DNA of 64,000 nt from JAJAZB01 sp964244295. Lineage in GTDB: Bacteria; Bacteroidota; Bacteroidia; Cytophagales; Spirosomataceae. The notes under the pieces were generated by a model. It was not told the DNA's origin, made no database searches, and worked only from the letters and a program-made list of their open reading frames with translations. The DNA lies in assembly GCA_964244295.1 (NCBI GenBank), contig CAXTIG010000003.1:175989-239988 (forward strand), written 5' to 3'. Positions 34,684-42,804 of this stretch are shown here, one piece after another; position 1 is the first letter of the stretch; each line of letters opens with the position of its first letter. The translations under genes and the position numbers were made by a program.

Positions 34684-35343
34684 ATGAAAACTACTAAAAA
34701 CCGCTTTCTAAAAACCGCCGCGCTGTTGCTGACCACGCTCAGCGTCGGCCTCGTGGCCTGCGACCGCGATCCGGTCGATGACCTCAGCCCCGACGATTCG
34801 CAGGTGTTCATCACCAACCACGACAGCGCGGTCGATTTTGCCCAGTACAAAACCTTCGCCATCGTCGATTCGGTCACGATTCTGAGCAACGAGCAGGACG
34901 CCCGCCCCTCGGCCACCTCGCGCGATTTGGCGCTGATTGCCCGCATCGCCGAGAACCTCCGTAACCGGGGTTACGTGCAGGTAGCCCGCACCGAAAAGCC
35001 TGATTTGGGCCTGAATGTCTCCATCATCAGCAACACCTACGTAGGCGTGGTCAACAACAATCCCTACGGGGGTGGTTACGGCGGCGGGTACTGGGGCGGC
35101 GGCTTCGGCGGTGGCGGCTTCTACTACCCACCCAGCTACAGCTACTACGAGGTGAGTGACAATTACTGGTACACGGAGGCCATCGACCTTAAAAATCCCG
35201 TGACTGGCCAGGGTAGCCAATCTCAACTGAAGGTAATTTGGAACGCTGAAATCCGGGGTGACGGAATTTTCGACACCGTCAGCACCAACCGCATCGTGGA
35301 TGCCGTTTTTGCCCAGTCGGCTTATTTGAAAACCACCCGCTAA
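34684..35343 (+). CDS. DUF4136-type lipoprotein
   Basis: A 219-residue protein with lipobox LSVGLVAC. The N-terminal domain reads DFAQYKTFAIVDSV, and the centre has IAENLRNRGYVQV, both typical of DUF4136. A Gly/Tyr-rich insert (GGGYGGGYWGGGFGGGG) follows, then the C-terminal KVIWNAEIRGDG. The function of the family is unknown; it is anchored in the envelope. The following barrel gene is 12 bp downstream, so the two are likely co-expressed. Confidence 0.85.
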   Translation: MKTTKNRFLKTAALLLTTLSVGLVACDRDPVDDLSPDDSQVFITNHDSAVDFAQYKTFAIVDSVTILSNEQDARPSATSRDLALIARIAENLRNRGYVQVARTEKPDLGLNVSIISNTYVGVVNNNPYGGGYGGGYWGGGFGGGGFYYPPSYSYYEVSDNYWYTEAIDLKNPVTGQGSQSQLKVIWNAEIRGDGIFDTVSTNRIVDAVFAQSAYLKTTR

Positions 35344-35355
35344 TTTTCTCCCATT

Positions 35356-36042
35356 TTGAAAAAGCTATTGATTTTGAGCGGTTTGCTGGCTACGCTGCTG
35401 GCCCCGCTGACTGGCTGGTCGCAAGACCCGTACTACCAGCCCCAGCCCAACTATTCGGCCATCAACCCCGGCGGCTCGCCCTACGACCGCTACACGACCT
35501 ACCAGATTTCGGCCCGCTACACGGCGGCGCTGCCCCTGGGCGATTTCAAGAATTACATCGATCAGGCTTCGGTGCGGGGTTTTACCCTCACCGGCGAATG
35601 GATGTTTCCCAACAACGTTTCGGTCGGGGCGCAGCTGGGTTACCAGGCGTTTACGCAGCGCCTGCCCCGCGCCGTTTATCCGTTGAGCGACGGCTCTGAC
35701 CTCTCGGCGGTGCAGACGCGCACGTTTACGGCCACGCCGATTCAATTGATTGGGAAATACCACCTGGCCCCCTCGAGCGCGGCGTTCCGGCCTTACGTGC
35801 AGGTGGGGGCTGGCGGTAGTTTGACCGAAAACATCACCTACTACGGCACCCTGTCGGACGGCGGCAACGGATTCCGTTTCGCCGCTAACGCTGCCGTCGG
35901 AACGCGGTTGTTGTTTGGCAAAACCGGGAATTTCGGGGCCGACTTGAGCGTGGGCTACCAACACATCAGCGCCAATTTCGATTACGTCAAAACCTACTCG
36001 GCCCTGACGGGTTCGGTGGGCTTGGTGTATCGGTGGTGGTGA
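35356..36042 (+). CDS. Outer-membrane beta-barrel protein
   Basis: A 228-residue protein with a signal peptide (LLILSGLLATLLAPLTGWSQ) and alternating strand pattern ending in an aromatic (VGLVYRWW), as expected for a barrel closing strand. It most resembles the OmpW/porin-like 'outer membrane beta-barrel' group. The start is TTG at 35356; no ATG fits, and the signal peptide begins immediately after. It follows the DUF4136 gene in one unit. Confidence 0.8.
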   Translation: MKKLLILSGLLATLLAPLTGWSQDPYYQPQPNYSAINPGGSPYDRYTTYQISARYTAALPLGDFKNYIDQASVRGFTLTGEWMFPNNVSVGAQLGYQAFTQRLPRAVYPLSDGSDLSAVQTRTFTATPIQLIGKYHLAPSSAAFRPYVQVGAGGSLTENITYYGTLSDGGNGFRFAANAAVGTRLLFGKTGNFGADLSVGYQHISANFDYVKTYSALTGSVGLVYRWW

Positions 36043-36045
36043 TTG

Positions 36046-36170
36046 TCAGTTTTCAGTTTCCAGTCGTCAGTTTTCAGTTAAAATGCAGAACCCCATCCCG
36101 CGTACGCGGGATGGGGTTCTTTTTTGACCTATCGATAACTGAAAACTGACGACTGGAAACTGAAAACTGA
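36046..36170. repeat. Perfect 35-bp inverted repeat with nested 30-bp palindrome
   Basis: Arms 36046-36080 and 36136-36170 are perfect complements (TCAGTTTTCAGTTTCCAGTC onward). Inside lies AACCCCATCCCGCGT and its complement, a perfect 30-bp palindrome (36089-36118) followed by T6. The structure fits between the convergent stops at 36042 and 36175. Confidence 0.93.
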
Positions 36171-36174
36171 TGGA

Positions 36175-37008
36175 CTACCAGTAAATCGGCCCGGAACCCA
36201 GATACTTCTCGGCGATGGGCAGGTAGTAGCCCTTCAGTTCGTCGAGGTCATAGATTTTCGGGGATTTCGTGTACAGGTCGTACTGGTTGAAATCCTTGAT
36301 CCAGGCTTTGTACTGCTCGTCGCGGGCGTTGGTCAGTTTGGTGTAGCTGCCGCCCGTGTGCCAGGGGTAAAACGAGTGGTAGCGAATCATCACCATGCCC
36401 TCTTCGGGGATTTTGTTGTCGACGTGGTGGCTGAGGACCTGGTACAAATATTCGTCGTGGCCCCAGGCCAGCGTGAGCGCGTCGAGGCCGCAACCTGGCT
36501 CGTAGCGGCCCGTTTCGGTGTTGTAGCGCGGGTCGTTGCGGTCGGGGTTGAGGGCGTTGAATTCGGGGTACACGGCGCTGTCGGGCAGGGCGCAACCCAC
36601 CACGAACACGTCGCCGACCAGCCCCCACTGCTCGGCCTGGCTGGTGCCGTCTTCGTCGCTGCCCCAGAGGTACATCGCCTTGCCCAAGTCGTGAATCAGG
36701 CCGACGAGTTGCATCCAGTCGGGGCGTCCGTCGGCGCGCATGGCTTCCGCCGATTGGGCCAGGTGCTGGACATTGGGCAGGTTCAAATCCGGGTCGCTGA
36801 CGTCGATGAGGGCGTTGAGTTTCAACATCGCATCCCAGAGGTGGAGCGGCTTGTCGAACTTCAGGTATTTTTTCTGCATCCGCTCCACGTACCCGACCGT
36901 CTGGTAGAGGCGCATTTTGCGGTAGTGTTCGCGCACGGCGGCGGTGATGTCGCCCTGGTCGTAGTTGCGGAACTGCTTTTGGGGTTTGTCGAGCACGTCG
37001 GCTTCCAT
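36175..37008 (-). CDS. Inositol oxygenase (MIOX family)
   Basis: A 277-residue protein very like animal and plant myo-inositol oxygenase: RNYDQGDITAAVREHYRKM, VQHLAQSAEAMR, LIHDLGKAMYLWG, TLAWGHDEYLYQVL, MVMIRYHSFYPWH and the final DLYTKSPKIYDLDELKGYY. The His/Asp set (HDLGK, WGHDEY, HSFYPWH) builds the mixed-valent di-iron site. The enzyme opens myo-inositol to D-glucuronate. No inositol transporter or uronate gene is next to it. Confidence 0.93.
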   Translation of the reverse strand: MEADVLDKPQKQFRNYDQGDITAAVREHYRKMRLYQTVGYVERMQKKYLKFDKPLHLWDAMLKLNALIDVSDPDLNLPNVQHLAQSAEAMRADGRPDWMQLVGLIHDLGKAMYLWGSDEDGTSQAEQWGLVGDVFVVGCALPDSAVYPEFNALNPDRNDPRYNTETGRYEPGCGLDALTLAWGHDEYLYQVLSHHVDNKIPEEGMVMIRYHSFYPWHTGGSYTKLTNARDEQYKAWIKDFNQYDLYTKSPKIYDLDELKGYYLPIAEKYLGSGPIYW

Positions 37009-37102
37009 ATCCGGTTTCGGTTTGAGGTTTGACAGCGGGCGGCGATCCGCTTTGAGGCTTTGAAGGTGGTAATAATTTTATAATTTTCAAACCTTCAAAC
37101 TT

Positions 37103-37606
37103 TCAAACCACCTCCACCGCATCCCCCACCCGAATCGCTCCTTCCTGAAGTACCCGCGCCGTGATGCCGCCGTGGCCGCGCAGGGCGTTGTAGCCGCCTT
37201 CGCCCAGGGTTTCTTCCATCCGGCTGCAAGGGTGGCAGTCGCCGGTGAGTTCAAAAATGGCCTCCCCGACGCGGAAAGGACGATTTTTCAGGGAGTGTAA
37301 GTTGATGCCCTGCACTACGAGGTTGCGGCGGAGCAGGGACGGGTCGAGGGTGTCTTTTCCCAAAAACGAAGCCACCGCCGCAAGGTGTTCGGCCTGGATG
37401 AGCGTCACCTGGCGCTTGCTGTCGGGGGTGCCCCGGTAGCGGTCGCCGTCGAGGCCAGTGCCGGGGCGTGCGTAGGTTTCCGTCACCGATTCAACCGGTT
37501 GCCGCCGGGCGGGTCGCAGGCCAATCCACTCCACCCGGCCCGCCTGGGCGTCGTGGCGCATGAGTTCGCGCATCGGCGAGTTGGAAGCGAAATCGGGTTC
37601 GGTCAT
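37103..37606 (-). CDS. MOSC-domain protein
   Basis: A 167-residue protein from the ATG at 37606 (MTEPDFASNSP); the open frame upstream of this is intergenic palindrome. MOSC features: VEWIGLRPARRQPV, LDGDRYRG, QVTLIQAEHL, LRRNLVVQGINL, ELTGDCHPCSRMEE with a conserved Cys that may bind a persulfide or molybdenum cofactor. The family carries sulfur or metal-sulfur groups. Specific substrate unknown. Confidence 0.87.
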   Translation of the reverse strand: MTEPDFASNSPMRELMRHDAQAGRVEWIGLRPARRQPVESVTETYARPGTGLDGDRYRGTPDSKRQVTLIQAEHLAAVASFLGKDTLDPSLLRRNLVVQGINLHSLKNRPFRVGEAIFELTGDCHPCSRMEETLGEGGYNALRGHGGITARVLQEGAIRVGDAVEVV

Positions 37607-37620
37607 GGCGTGGGTAAATA

Positions 37621-37670
37621 GGTAATTGGGTAAGTAGGTAATTGGCTTTTCCTGAATTACCCAATTACCC
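37621..37670. repeat. Short AT-rich inverted repeat upstream of the MOSC gene
   Basis: GGTAATTGGGTAA and TTACCCAATTACC pair in the gap between the FkbM stop and the MOSC start. Confidence 0.65.
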
Positions 37671-37680
37671 AATCCCCAAT

Positions 37681-38535
37681 TTACCTCTGCGGCGCTTTGG
37701 CTACGATAACCCCGTCGTAGGAATGACTTTCGGCCAGCGGCACCGAGCGGATAATTTCAAAATTCCGTTCCCGCAAAAACTGTAAACAGCTTTCGTGCAA
37801 GTCGTCGCCGTGAGTGGAAATAAAGACGCAGCCCACCTTTTTTTGATCGAACAACTGCCTTGCTCCTTCCAGCATCTCCAGCTCATAGCCCTGAATGTCG
37901 CTGTGGAGCAAATCCAGGAAATCAATGCCTTTTTCCCGCACGAAATCATCCACGCTGACGGTGGGCGGCTGACCGGTTTTAGACGCTTTGCCGACGAAGG
38001 CATTCGTAAAATTCCCCTTGAAGCCGTTGGCGCGAAAATTCAGTTTGCCGTTGGCCAGCCCGGCCCGTTCGGGTTCAATCATGAAATTCCGCGCCTGCGG
38101 CACCACCTGGTGAAACCACAGCGAGTAAAACGCCCAGAAACTGCCCAGTTCGAGCATCGTGCCGCCCGCTGGGATTTGGGGCAGAATGCGTCCAAATTCC
38201 AACTCTTCCTCCGGCTCGTGGATGCCGCCTGTTTTGAGCAGCATATCCAGCACCGGGTAGCCGTAGTAACTCAGCGGCTCGATTTTCAGGCCGTTGTGCA
38301 TCACGAAATACCGCCCGCGCAGGCCGCCCGTGCCGGGAAGTTGGGGGATTTTCGGGTAGTCGGGGCTGGCCAACACCTGCTCGGTGCGCCGGAGCCAGGT
38401 TTGGCGCTCGGCTTCGGGGCGGCCATCGAGCAGGGTGCCGTTCCTGATTTTCCGGCGCAGGCGAAAGCTGCGCAGCGGGGCGATGAGGTCGTTGAAAAAG
38501 GGGATTTGCTTGGCGCGGCGGATGAGGGAGTTCAT
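37681..38535 (-). CDS. FkbM family methyltransferase
   Basis: A 284-residue protein. GGTMLELGSFWAFYSLWFHQ is the SAM-binding motif I region, and DLLHSDIQGYELEMLEGA with GCVFISTHGDDLHE is typical of FkbM/Methyltransf_21. Such enzymes methylate sugars or other small hydroxyl groups, often on surface glycans. An N-terminal basic region (RRAKQIPFFNDLIAPLRSF) may bind membranes. The natural substrate is unknown. Confidence 0.85.
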   Translation of the reverse strand: MNSLIRRAKQIPFFNDLIAPLRSFRLRRKIRNGTLLDGRPEAERQTWLRRTEQVLASPDYPKIPQLPGTGGLRGRYFVMHNGLKIEPLSYYGYPVLDMLLKTGGIHEPEEELEFGRILPQIPAGGTMLELGSFWAFYSLWFHQVVPQARNFMIEPERAGLANGKLNFRANGFKGNFTNAFVGKASKTGQPPTVSVDDFVREKGIDFLDLLHSDIQGYELEMLEGARQLFDQKKVGCVFISTHGDDLHESCLQFLRERNFEIIRSVPLAESHSYDGVIVAKAPQR

Positions 38536-38581
38536 GCTGATAAGGCCGAAATTTTCGCAAACTTAATGGCTCGTTGGCATT

Positions 38582-38865
38582 TCAGCGGTACATGCTGCGT
38601 GTGTCGCGGATGTTCAGCAAATTGATGTACTGACCAATGACGGCTAAGAAAGCAGGCTGTGCGGCGGAATCAGCACTTCCCGAACCGCGCTCAAAGTAGG
38701 GTGGTGCTTGCCGATAAACGGACGCTGTTGCAAGCGTTCCAGCATTTCGGCAAATCTATCCGCGAACCGGTCGGCGGTGGCTTCCCCAAAGTTTTCCTCC
38801 AGGTAGTCGAGGATATCCCGAATGTTTTCCCGGGCCTCGTCCGACCATCTTATTTGGTACGCCAT
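38582..38865 (-). pseudogene. ParE-family toxin with C-terminal frameshift
   Basis: The zero frame reads MAYQIRWSDEARENIRD ... REVLIPPHSLLS and stops at 38644. One base further along, a second frame continues with AVIGQYINLLNIRDTRSMYR and ends at a TGA (38582-38584); joined after a single-base correction near 38646-38650 the product reads HSLLSYAVIGQY..., the natural C-terminal strand of ParE toxins (compare NLRDTR in the relic at 14042). The 73-residue product lacks that strand, so toxicity is doubtful. Confidence 0.82.
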
Positions 38866-39095
38866 TGCTTGATTTCTTTCATCACCTCCTCGTGGGTTTC
38901 GGTACGCCCCTCTTCCACCTGCTGCAAGGCGCGCTCCAGCACGGCGATGTGTTCGGGCGACGTATCGCCCAGTTTGGGAAAATTGCGGTTTTCCGCGAAA
39001 TCGAGGATGGTCTCGTACAAATCCTGCAAGTCTTCCTCGCGGTCAAAACCGTCGATGAGTCGGATAAGCTCTGAGCGGAGCGCTGTGGCTGACAT
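38850..39095 (-). CDS. Antitoxin of a ParDE-like pair
   Basis: An 81-residue acidic protein (MSATALRSELIRLIDGFD ... VMKEIKQWRTK) with the same plan as the antitoxin at 13818-14066: an N-terminal helix pair, a central variable region and a 'THEEV..EI..W' tail. The frame is intact. It overlaps the frameshifted toxin gene by 16 bp. Confidence 0.75.
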   Translation of the reverse strand: MSATALRSELIRLIDGFDREEDLQDLYETILDFAENRNFPKLGDTSPEHIAVLERALQQVEEGRTETHEEVMKEIKQWRTK

Positions 39096-39143
39096 TGGTT
39101 TGCGATTTTTGTTAAAAATAAACGAGAAATCAAAAGGCTTCTC

Positions 39144-39584
39144 TCAGGGCAAGCCCTCCAAATCGCCGAGGTCCTTACCGCGACCGGTGGCCGCTTTATT
39201 CTTTTTCAAATCGTCCAGATGAATGAAATTGACCAAGAGGCCGTCAAAATTAGCTTTTATGCTTCGCAAAAAGCAGTCGTCAAAACTCAGGGCGGTCACC
39301 GAGGTGAGGATGTCGATGCGGTTAGGCTCGTAACCCAACTGAATCACAATGTCTTCTTTTTGTAAATCATCGGCGGTAATCGCCAGCGAGCCAAACCCAA
39401 ATTCGCGCAGCGTCTGCAACATTTTTTGGGAATTGTCCGCTGAAACGGCAATCCAGAAATCAATGTCGCCCGTGTAGCGAGGCCGACCGTGGTAGCCCAC
39501 CGCATAGCCGCCCACGACCAGGTATTCAACCCCGTTGGCGTTGAGTAATTCGATAAACTCTCTGAAGTCGGGATTGAGCAGCAT
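39144..39584 (-). CDS. Nucleotidyltransferase-fold protein (DUF6036/AbiEii-like)
   Basis: A 146-residue protein. YLVVGGYAVGYHGRPRYTGDIDFW is the GG-x-GDIDF variant of the nucleotidyltransferase motif, and RIDILTSV supplies a further acidic residue. Proteins like this commonly pair with a small upstream protein in toxin-antitoxin-like modules. The start overlaps the upstream gene by 59 bp in a different frame, and both frames look conserved in that stretch. Confidence 0.75.
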   Translation of the reverse strand: MLLNPDFREFIELLNANGVEYLVVGGYAVGYHGRPRYTGDIDFWIAVSADNSQKMLQTLREFGFGSLAITADDLQKEDIVIQLGYEPNRIDILTSVTALSFDDCFLRSIKANFDGLLVNFIHLDDLKKNKAATGRGKDLGDLEGLP

Positions 39585-39717
39585 ATTGACGGCGTAAAAA
39601 TTCGATGGCAGAAAGGCGCCTTTCAGGCGACTGCTGAAGCCAGTACTCGTGAGCGGGTGGCTCGTTTTCCTGGGCTACAATTTTAACGGCGCTGCGGTCT
39701 AATCGAAAGTCATCCAT
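39526..39717 (-). CDS. Small partner of the nucleotidyltransferase protein
   Basis: A 63-residue protein: EYWLQQSPERRLSAIEFLRRQY ... SRLQRVYRITQ. The 'SPERRLSAIEFLRRQ' helix is typical of short proteins encoded just before DUF6036-type nucleotidyltransferases. Its last 19 codons overlap the start of the partner gene. It begins 5 bp after the uvrB stop on the same strand, so it may be expressed from the uvrB message. Confidence 0.65.
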   Translation of the reverse strand: MDDFRLDRSAVKIVAQENEPPAHEYWLQQSPERRLSAIEFLRRQYAAQSRLQRVYRITQRQRG

Positions 39718-39721
39718 TGGC

Positions 39722-41755
39722 TTACGCAGGTTGGTTTTCCATTTTCTTCTTCAACGCCAGCATCTCGTCCCTCAGCCGCGCCGCCACCAGAAAGTCGAGG
39801 TCTTTCGCGGCGCGTTCCATCTCGCCTTCGAGGCGCTTCACCTGCCGGGCCAGTTCGTCCTTGGTCATGTACTGGGTGACGGGGTCGGCGGCGAGTTGGA
39901 GGTGTTCGGTTTCGGAGTAGTAACTAGGACGGCTGGGCTTGCCCATCACGTCGGCGATGCTGGTTTGTTCCAGAATCGACTCCTTCGAGCGAAGAATCGT
40001 CTTCGGCGTGATGCCGTTTTCGGCGTTGTATTCGGCCTGAATCGTGCGGCGGCGGTTGGTTTCGTCGATGGCTTTTTGCATCGAACCCGTCATCCGGTCG
40101 GCGTACATGAGCACCTTGCCCCGGTCGTTGCGGGCGGCGCGACCGATGGTCTGAATCAGCGAGCGGATGTCGCGCAGGAAGCCTTCCTTGTCGGCGTCCA
40201 TGATGGCAACGAGCGATACTTCGGGCAAGTCCAGTCCCTCGCGGAGCAGGTTCACCCCCACCAGCACGTCGAACACGCCGAGGCGGAGTTCGCGCAGGAT
40301 TTCCACCCGTTCGAGGGTTTTCACCTCCGAGTGAATGTAGCGGCACTTCACGCCCACGCGGTCGAGGTATTTGCTCAGTTCCTCGGCCATGCGCTTGGTG
40401 AGCGTGGTCACGAGCACGCGCTCGTGGCGCTCCACCCGGTCGTGGATTTCTTCCAAAAGGTCGTCGATTTGGTTGAGGCTGGGCCGCACCTCGATTTCGG
40501 GGTCGAGCAGGCCCGTTGGGCGGATGATTTGCTCGACCACCACGCCTTCGCTGCGGCGGAGTTCGTAGTCGGAGGGCGTGGCGCTCACGTAAATGCTCTG
40601 CCCGGCCATGCCCTCGAATTCCTGGAAAGTGAGCGGGCGGTTGTCCATCGCCGAGGGCAGGCGGAAGCCGTAGTCCACCAGCGCTTCCTTGCGGGAGCGG
40701 TCGCCGCCCCACATCGCCCGGATTTGCGGCATGGTCGCGTGGCTTTCGTCCACCACGAGCAGGTAGTCGTCGGGGAAAAAGTCGAGCAGGCAGAAGGGGC
40801 GCTGGCCCGGCAGCCGCCGGTCGAAGTAGCGCGAGTAGTTTTCGATGCCCGAACAGTAGCCCAGTTCGCGCATCATTTCCATGTCGAACTCGGTGCGCTG
40901 CTTGATGCGGTCGGCTTCCTGGAGGCGCAAATCGCCCTCGAAGTATTTTATCTGCGAAACCAGGTCGTCCTGAATTTCGTGGATGGCGTTGAGCAGCGTG
41001 TCGCGGCCCGTCACGAAGAGGTTAGCGGGGAAAATGCTCACCAGGCTGTCGTCGCCGAGTTTTTTGCCGGTCTGCGGGTTGATGCGCTGGATGGCCTCGA
41101 TTTCGTCGCCGAAGAAAATCACCCGGTAGCCAAAGTCGGCGTAGGGCAGGTGGATGTCCACCGTGTCGCCCTTCACCCGGAAGGTGCCCCGCGTAAAATC
41201 GGCCTCGGTGCGGGCGTAGAGGATTTCGACGAGTTTGTACAAAAACTGATTCCGCGAAATGACCTCGCCCACGCCGATGCGCAGGATGCTCTTGCGAAAT
41301 TCCTCCGGGTTGCCCATCCCGTAAATGCAGGACACCGAGGCAATCACGATCACGTCGCGCCGCCCCGACATCAGCGCCGAGGTGGTCGAGAGCCGCAGCT
41401 TGTCGATTTCCTGGTTGATGGCGAGGTCTTTTTCGATGTACGTGTTGGTCGTGGCGATGTACGCCTCCGGCTGGTAGTAGTCGTAGTAGCTGATGAAATA
41501 CTCGACGGCATTTTGGGGGAAAAACTGCTTGAATTCGCCGTAGAGTTGGGCCGCCAGGGTTTTGTTGTGGCTCAACACTAGCGTGGGGCGGTTGACCTGG
41601 GCGATGACGTTCGCGACGGTGAAGGTCTTGCCGCTGCCCGTCACGCCCAGCAACACCTGCGCTGGTTCGTTGTTCTGAAGTCCTTCCACCAGTTGGGCAA
41701 TGGCCTGGGGCTGGTCGCCGGTGGGTTGGTAGTCGGAGGTTAATTCAAAGTTCAT
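39722..41755 (-). CDS. uvrB: Excinuclease ABC subunit UvrB
   Basis: A 677-residue helicase-like repair protein with Walker A GVTGSGKT (residues 37-44), the beta-hairpin YYDYYQPEAYI, DESHATMPQ, helicase motifs LREGLDLPEVSLVAI and QTIGRAARN, and the C-terminal UVR domain (LARQVKRLEGEMERAAKDLDF). With UvrA and UvrC it verifies DNA damage in nucleotide excision repair. A perfect 62-bp palindrome lies 14 bp upstream of its ATG. Confidence 0.97.
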   Translation of the reverse strand: MNFELTSDYQPTGDQPQAIAQLVEGLQNNEPAQVLLGVTGSGKTFTVANVIAQVNRPTLVLSHNKTLAAQLYGEFKQFFPQNAVEYFISYYDYYQPEAYIATTNTYIEKDLAINQEIDKLRLSTTSALMSGRRDVIVIASVSCIYGMGNPEEFRKSILRIGVGEVISRNQFLYKLVEILYARTEADFTRGTFRVKGDTVDIHLPYADFGYRVIFFGDEIEAIQRINPQTGKKLGDDSLVSIFPANLFVTGRDTLLNAIHEIQDDLVSQIKYFEGDLRLQEADRIKQRTEFDMEMMRELGYCSGIENYSRYFDRRLPGQRPFCLLDFFPDDYLLVVDESHATMPQIRAMWGGDRSRKEALVDYGFRLPSAMDNRPLTFQEFEGMAGQSIYVSATPSDYELRRSEGVVVEQIIRPTGLLDPEIEVRPSLNQIDDLLEEIHDRVERHERVLVTTLTKRMAEELSKYLDRVGVKCRYIHSEVKTLERVEILRELRLGVFDVLVGVNLLREGLDLPEVSLVAIMDADKEGFLRDIRSLIQTIGRAARNDRGKVLMYADRMTGSMQKAIDETNRRRTIQAEYNAENGITPKTILRSKESILEQTSIADVMGKPSRPSYYSETEHLQLAADPVTQYMTKDELARQVKRLEGEMERAAKDLDFLVAARLRDEMLALKKKMENQPA

Positions 41756-41768
41756 GAAGTTGGTTTTT

Positions 41769-41830
41769 GGCCCCTGCCCTGCTCCGTAGCCGAGGGTTTA
41801 AACCCTCGGCTACGGAGCAGGGCAGGGGCC
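41769..41830. repeat. Perfect 62-bp palindrome without spacer upstream of uvrB
   Basis: GGCCCCTGCCCTGCTCCGTA onward reads identically on both strands for 31+31 bases, centred at TTT|AAA. It lies between the divergent uvrB and the lipoprotein gene at 41957, so both 5' leaders may contain it. A second weaker hairpin (AGCCGGGATTTT/AAAAATCCCGACT) follows at 41900-41933. Confidence 0.95.
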
Positions 41831-41956
41831 GTGCGGAACGAGTAAAAGTACGAAAAACCCCTCGAAGCGCCGAGACGATTTCGAAGATTTCCCGGAAGAA
41901 AGCCGGGATTTTCTCCGAAAAAATCCCGACTTTGGAAGCCACTAATCCGCCCCTCC

Positions 41957-42799
41957 GTGTCCCTAGCCCGCTGTTGCTTTTTCCTGCTTCTCGTCCCCGT
42001 TGCGTTCCTGCCCGGCTGTAGTTACCGCCTCGGTGCGGGTTTGTACGGCAACGACCTTACCTACCTGACCAAGCCCATTTACCGGGGAGACACGGCGGGG
42101 CGCTCGGCTACCTACCTCTCGGCCAGTGGCAACCTGGGGCGCGGCTTTACCTGGGCCTCCCGCGATGCCAACGCCTCCGGGCTACTCAGCCTCCACCGGG
42201 CGCACACCTGGGCGCACGGCAACCTGGCCTACGGCGGATTTCTGTTCGCGGGCACGTACCGGCTCGACGGGGACGGGTTTTCGGTGTACGATTCCCTGAG
42301 CCGTAAAACCACCTACCCCTTTCAGGGTTCGTACGGCTACTTCGGCGGGGGGCTGCGCGGGTCGGCCAACCTCTCGATTCCCTTCCGGCGGGTGGACTGG
42401 CGCGCGATTGGGCTGGACGTAGCCTACAGCCGCGAAAGCGGGGCCTTTTCTGACCTGCGCGAGCGGATGGAGCCGTTTTTTCGGGGCAGGGAGCGGGCTT
42501 CGCTCAACCCGGTTTACGACCGCGAACGCGTTGAGGCCAGTCGTGACTTACTTTCTTTGGGCCTGACTTCGGAAGTGTGCATTCGGCGAAGAGGAGACGA
42601 AGGACAATTCAACCTGCGCTTCTACGCCGGAACGGTGTTGGGGGCTTACGCCGATTTCTATGATCCGGCTCCCACGCAACTCAATGTCACGTTTGGCTAT
42701 CAACACGAACTTTCGGGCTGGAGTGGCTACGCCCAACTGGCTAATCCCTTCACGAAAACGACCCTCCAAGTGGGCGCAACCCGGCGCTTGGGGCGCTGA
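41957..42799 (+). CDS. Outer-membrane lipoprotein of unknown function
   Basis: A 280-residue protein starting at GTG (41957). The signal FFLLLVPVAFLPGC places the lipidated Cys at residue 21. The body is rich in Gly, Tyr, Arg and alternating strands (FTWASRDANASG, YGYFGGGLRGSANLSIPFRR, NVTFGYQHELSG) and ends ATRRLGR, suggesting a beta-rich outer-membrane-associated protein. I do not recognise the family. Its stop lies 5 bp from the stop of the convergent acyltransferase gene. Confidence 0.7.
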   Translation: MSLARCCFFLLLVPVAFLPGCSYRLGAGLYGNDLTYLTKPIYRGDTAGRSATYLSASGNLGRGFTWASRDANASGLLSLHRAHTWAHGNLAYGGFLFAGTYRLDGDGFSVYDSLSRKTTYPFQGSYGYFGGGLRGSANLSIPFRRVDWRAIGLDVAYSRESGAFSDLRERMEPFFRGRERASLNPVYDRERVEASRDLLSLGLTSEVCIRRRGDEGQFNLRFYAGTVLGAYADFYDPAPTQLNVTFGYQHELSGWSGYAQLANPFTKTTLQVGATRRLGR

Positions 42800-42804
42800 G
42801 TGGC

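Noticed and set aside
38644..38652. Programmed frameshift in the second ParE gene
   Set aside because: The CTTTCTTAG site is not a classic slippery heptamer and no strong stimulatory structure is seen.
39731..41581. 616-codon open frame antisense to uvrB, and similar long antisense frames at 2227-3447, 4555-6255, 10387-11532, 22962-24269, 46952-48547 and 50317-51732
   Set aside because: They lie opposite strongly conserved genes and read as His/Val/Glu/Gly-rich, low-information protein, the usual shadow of GC-rich codon use on the other strand.
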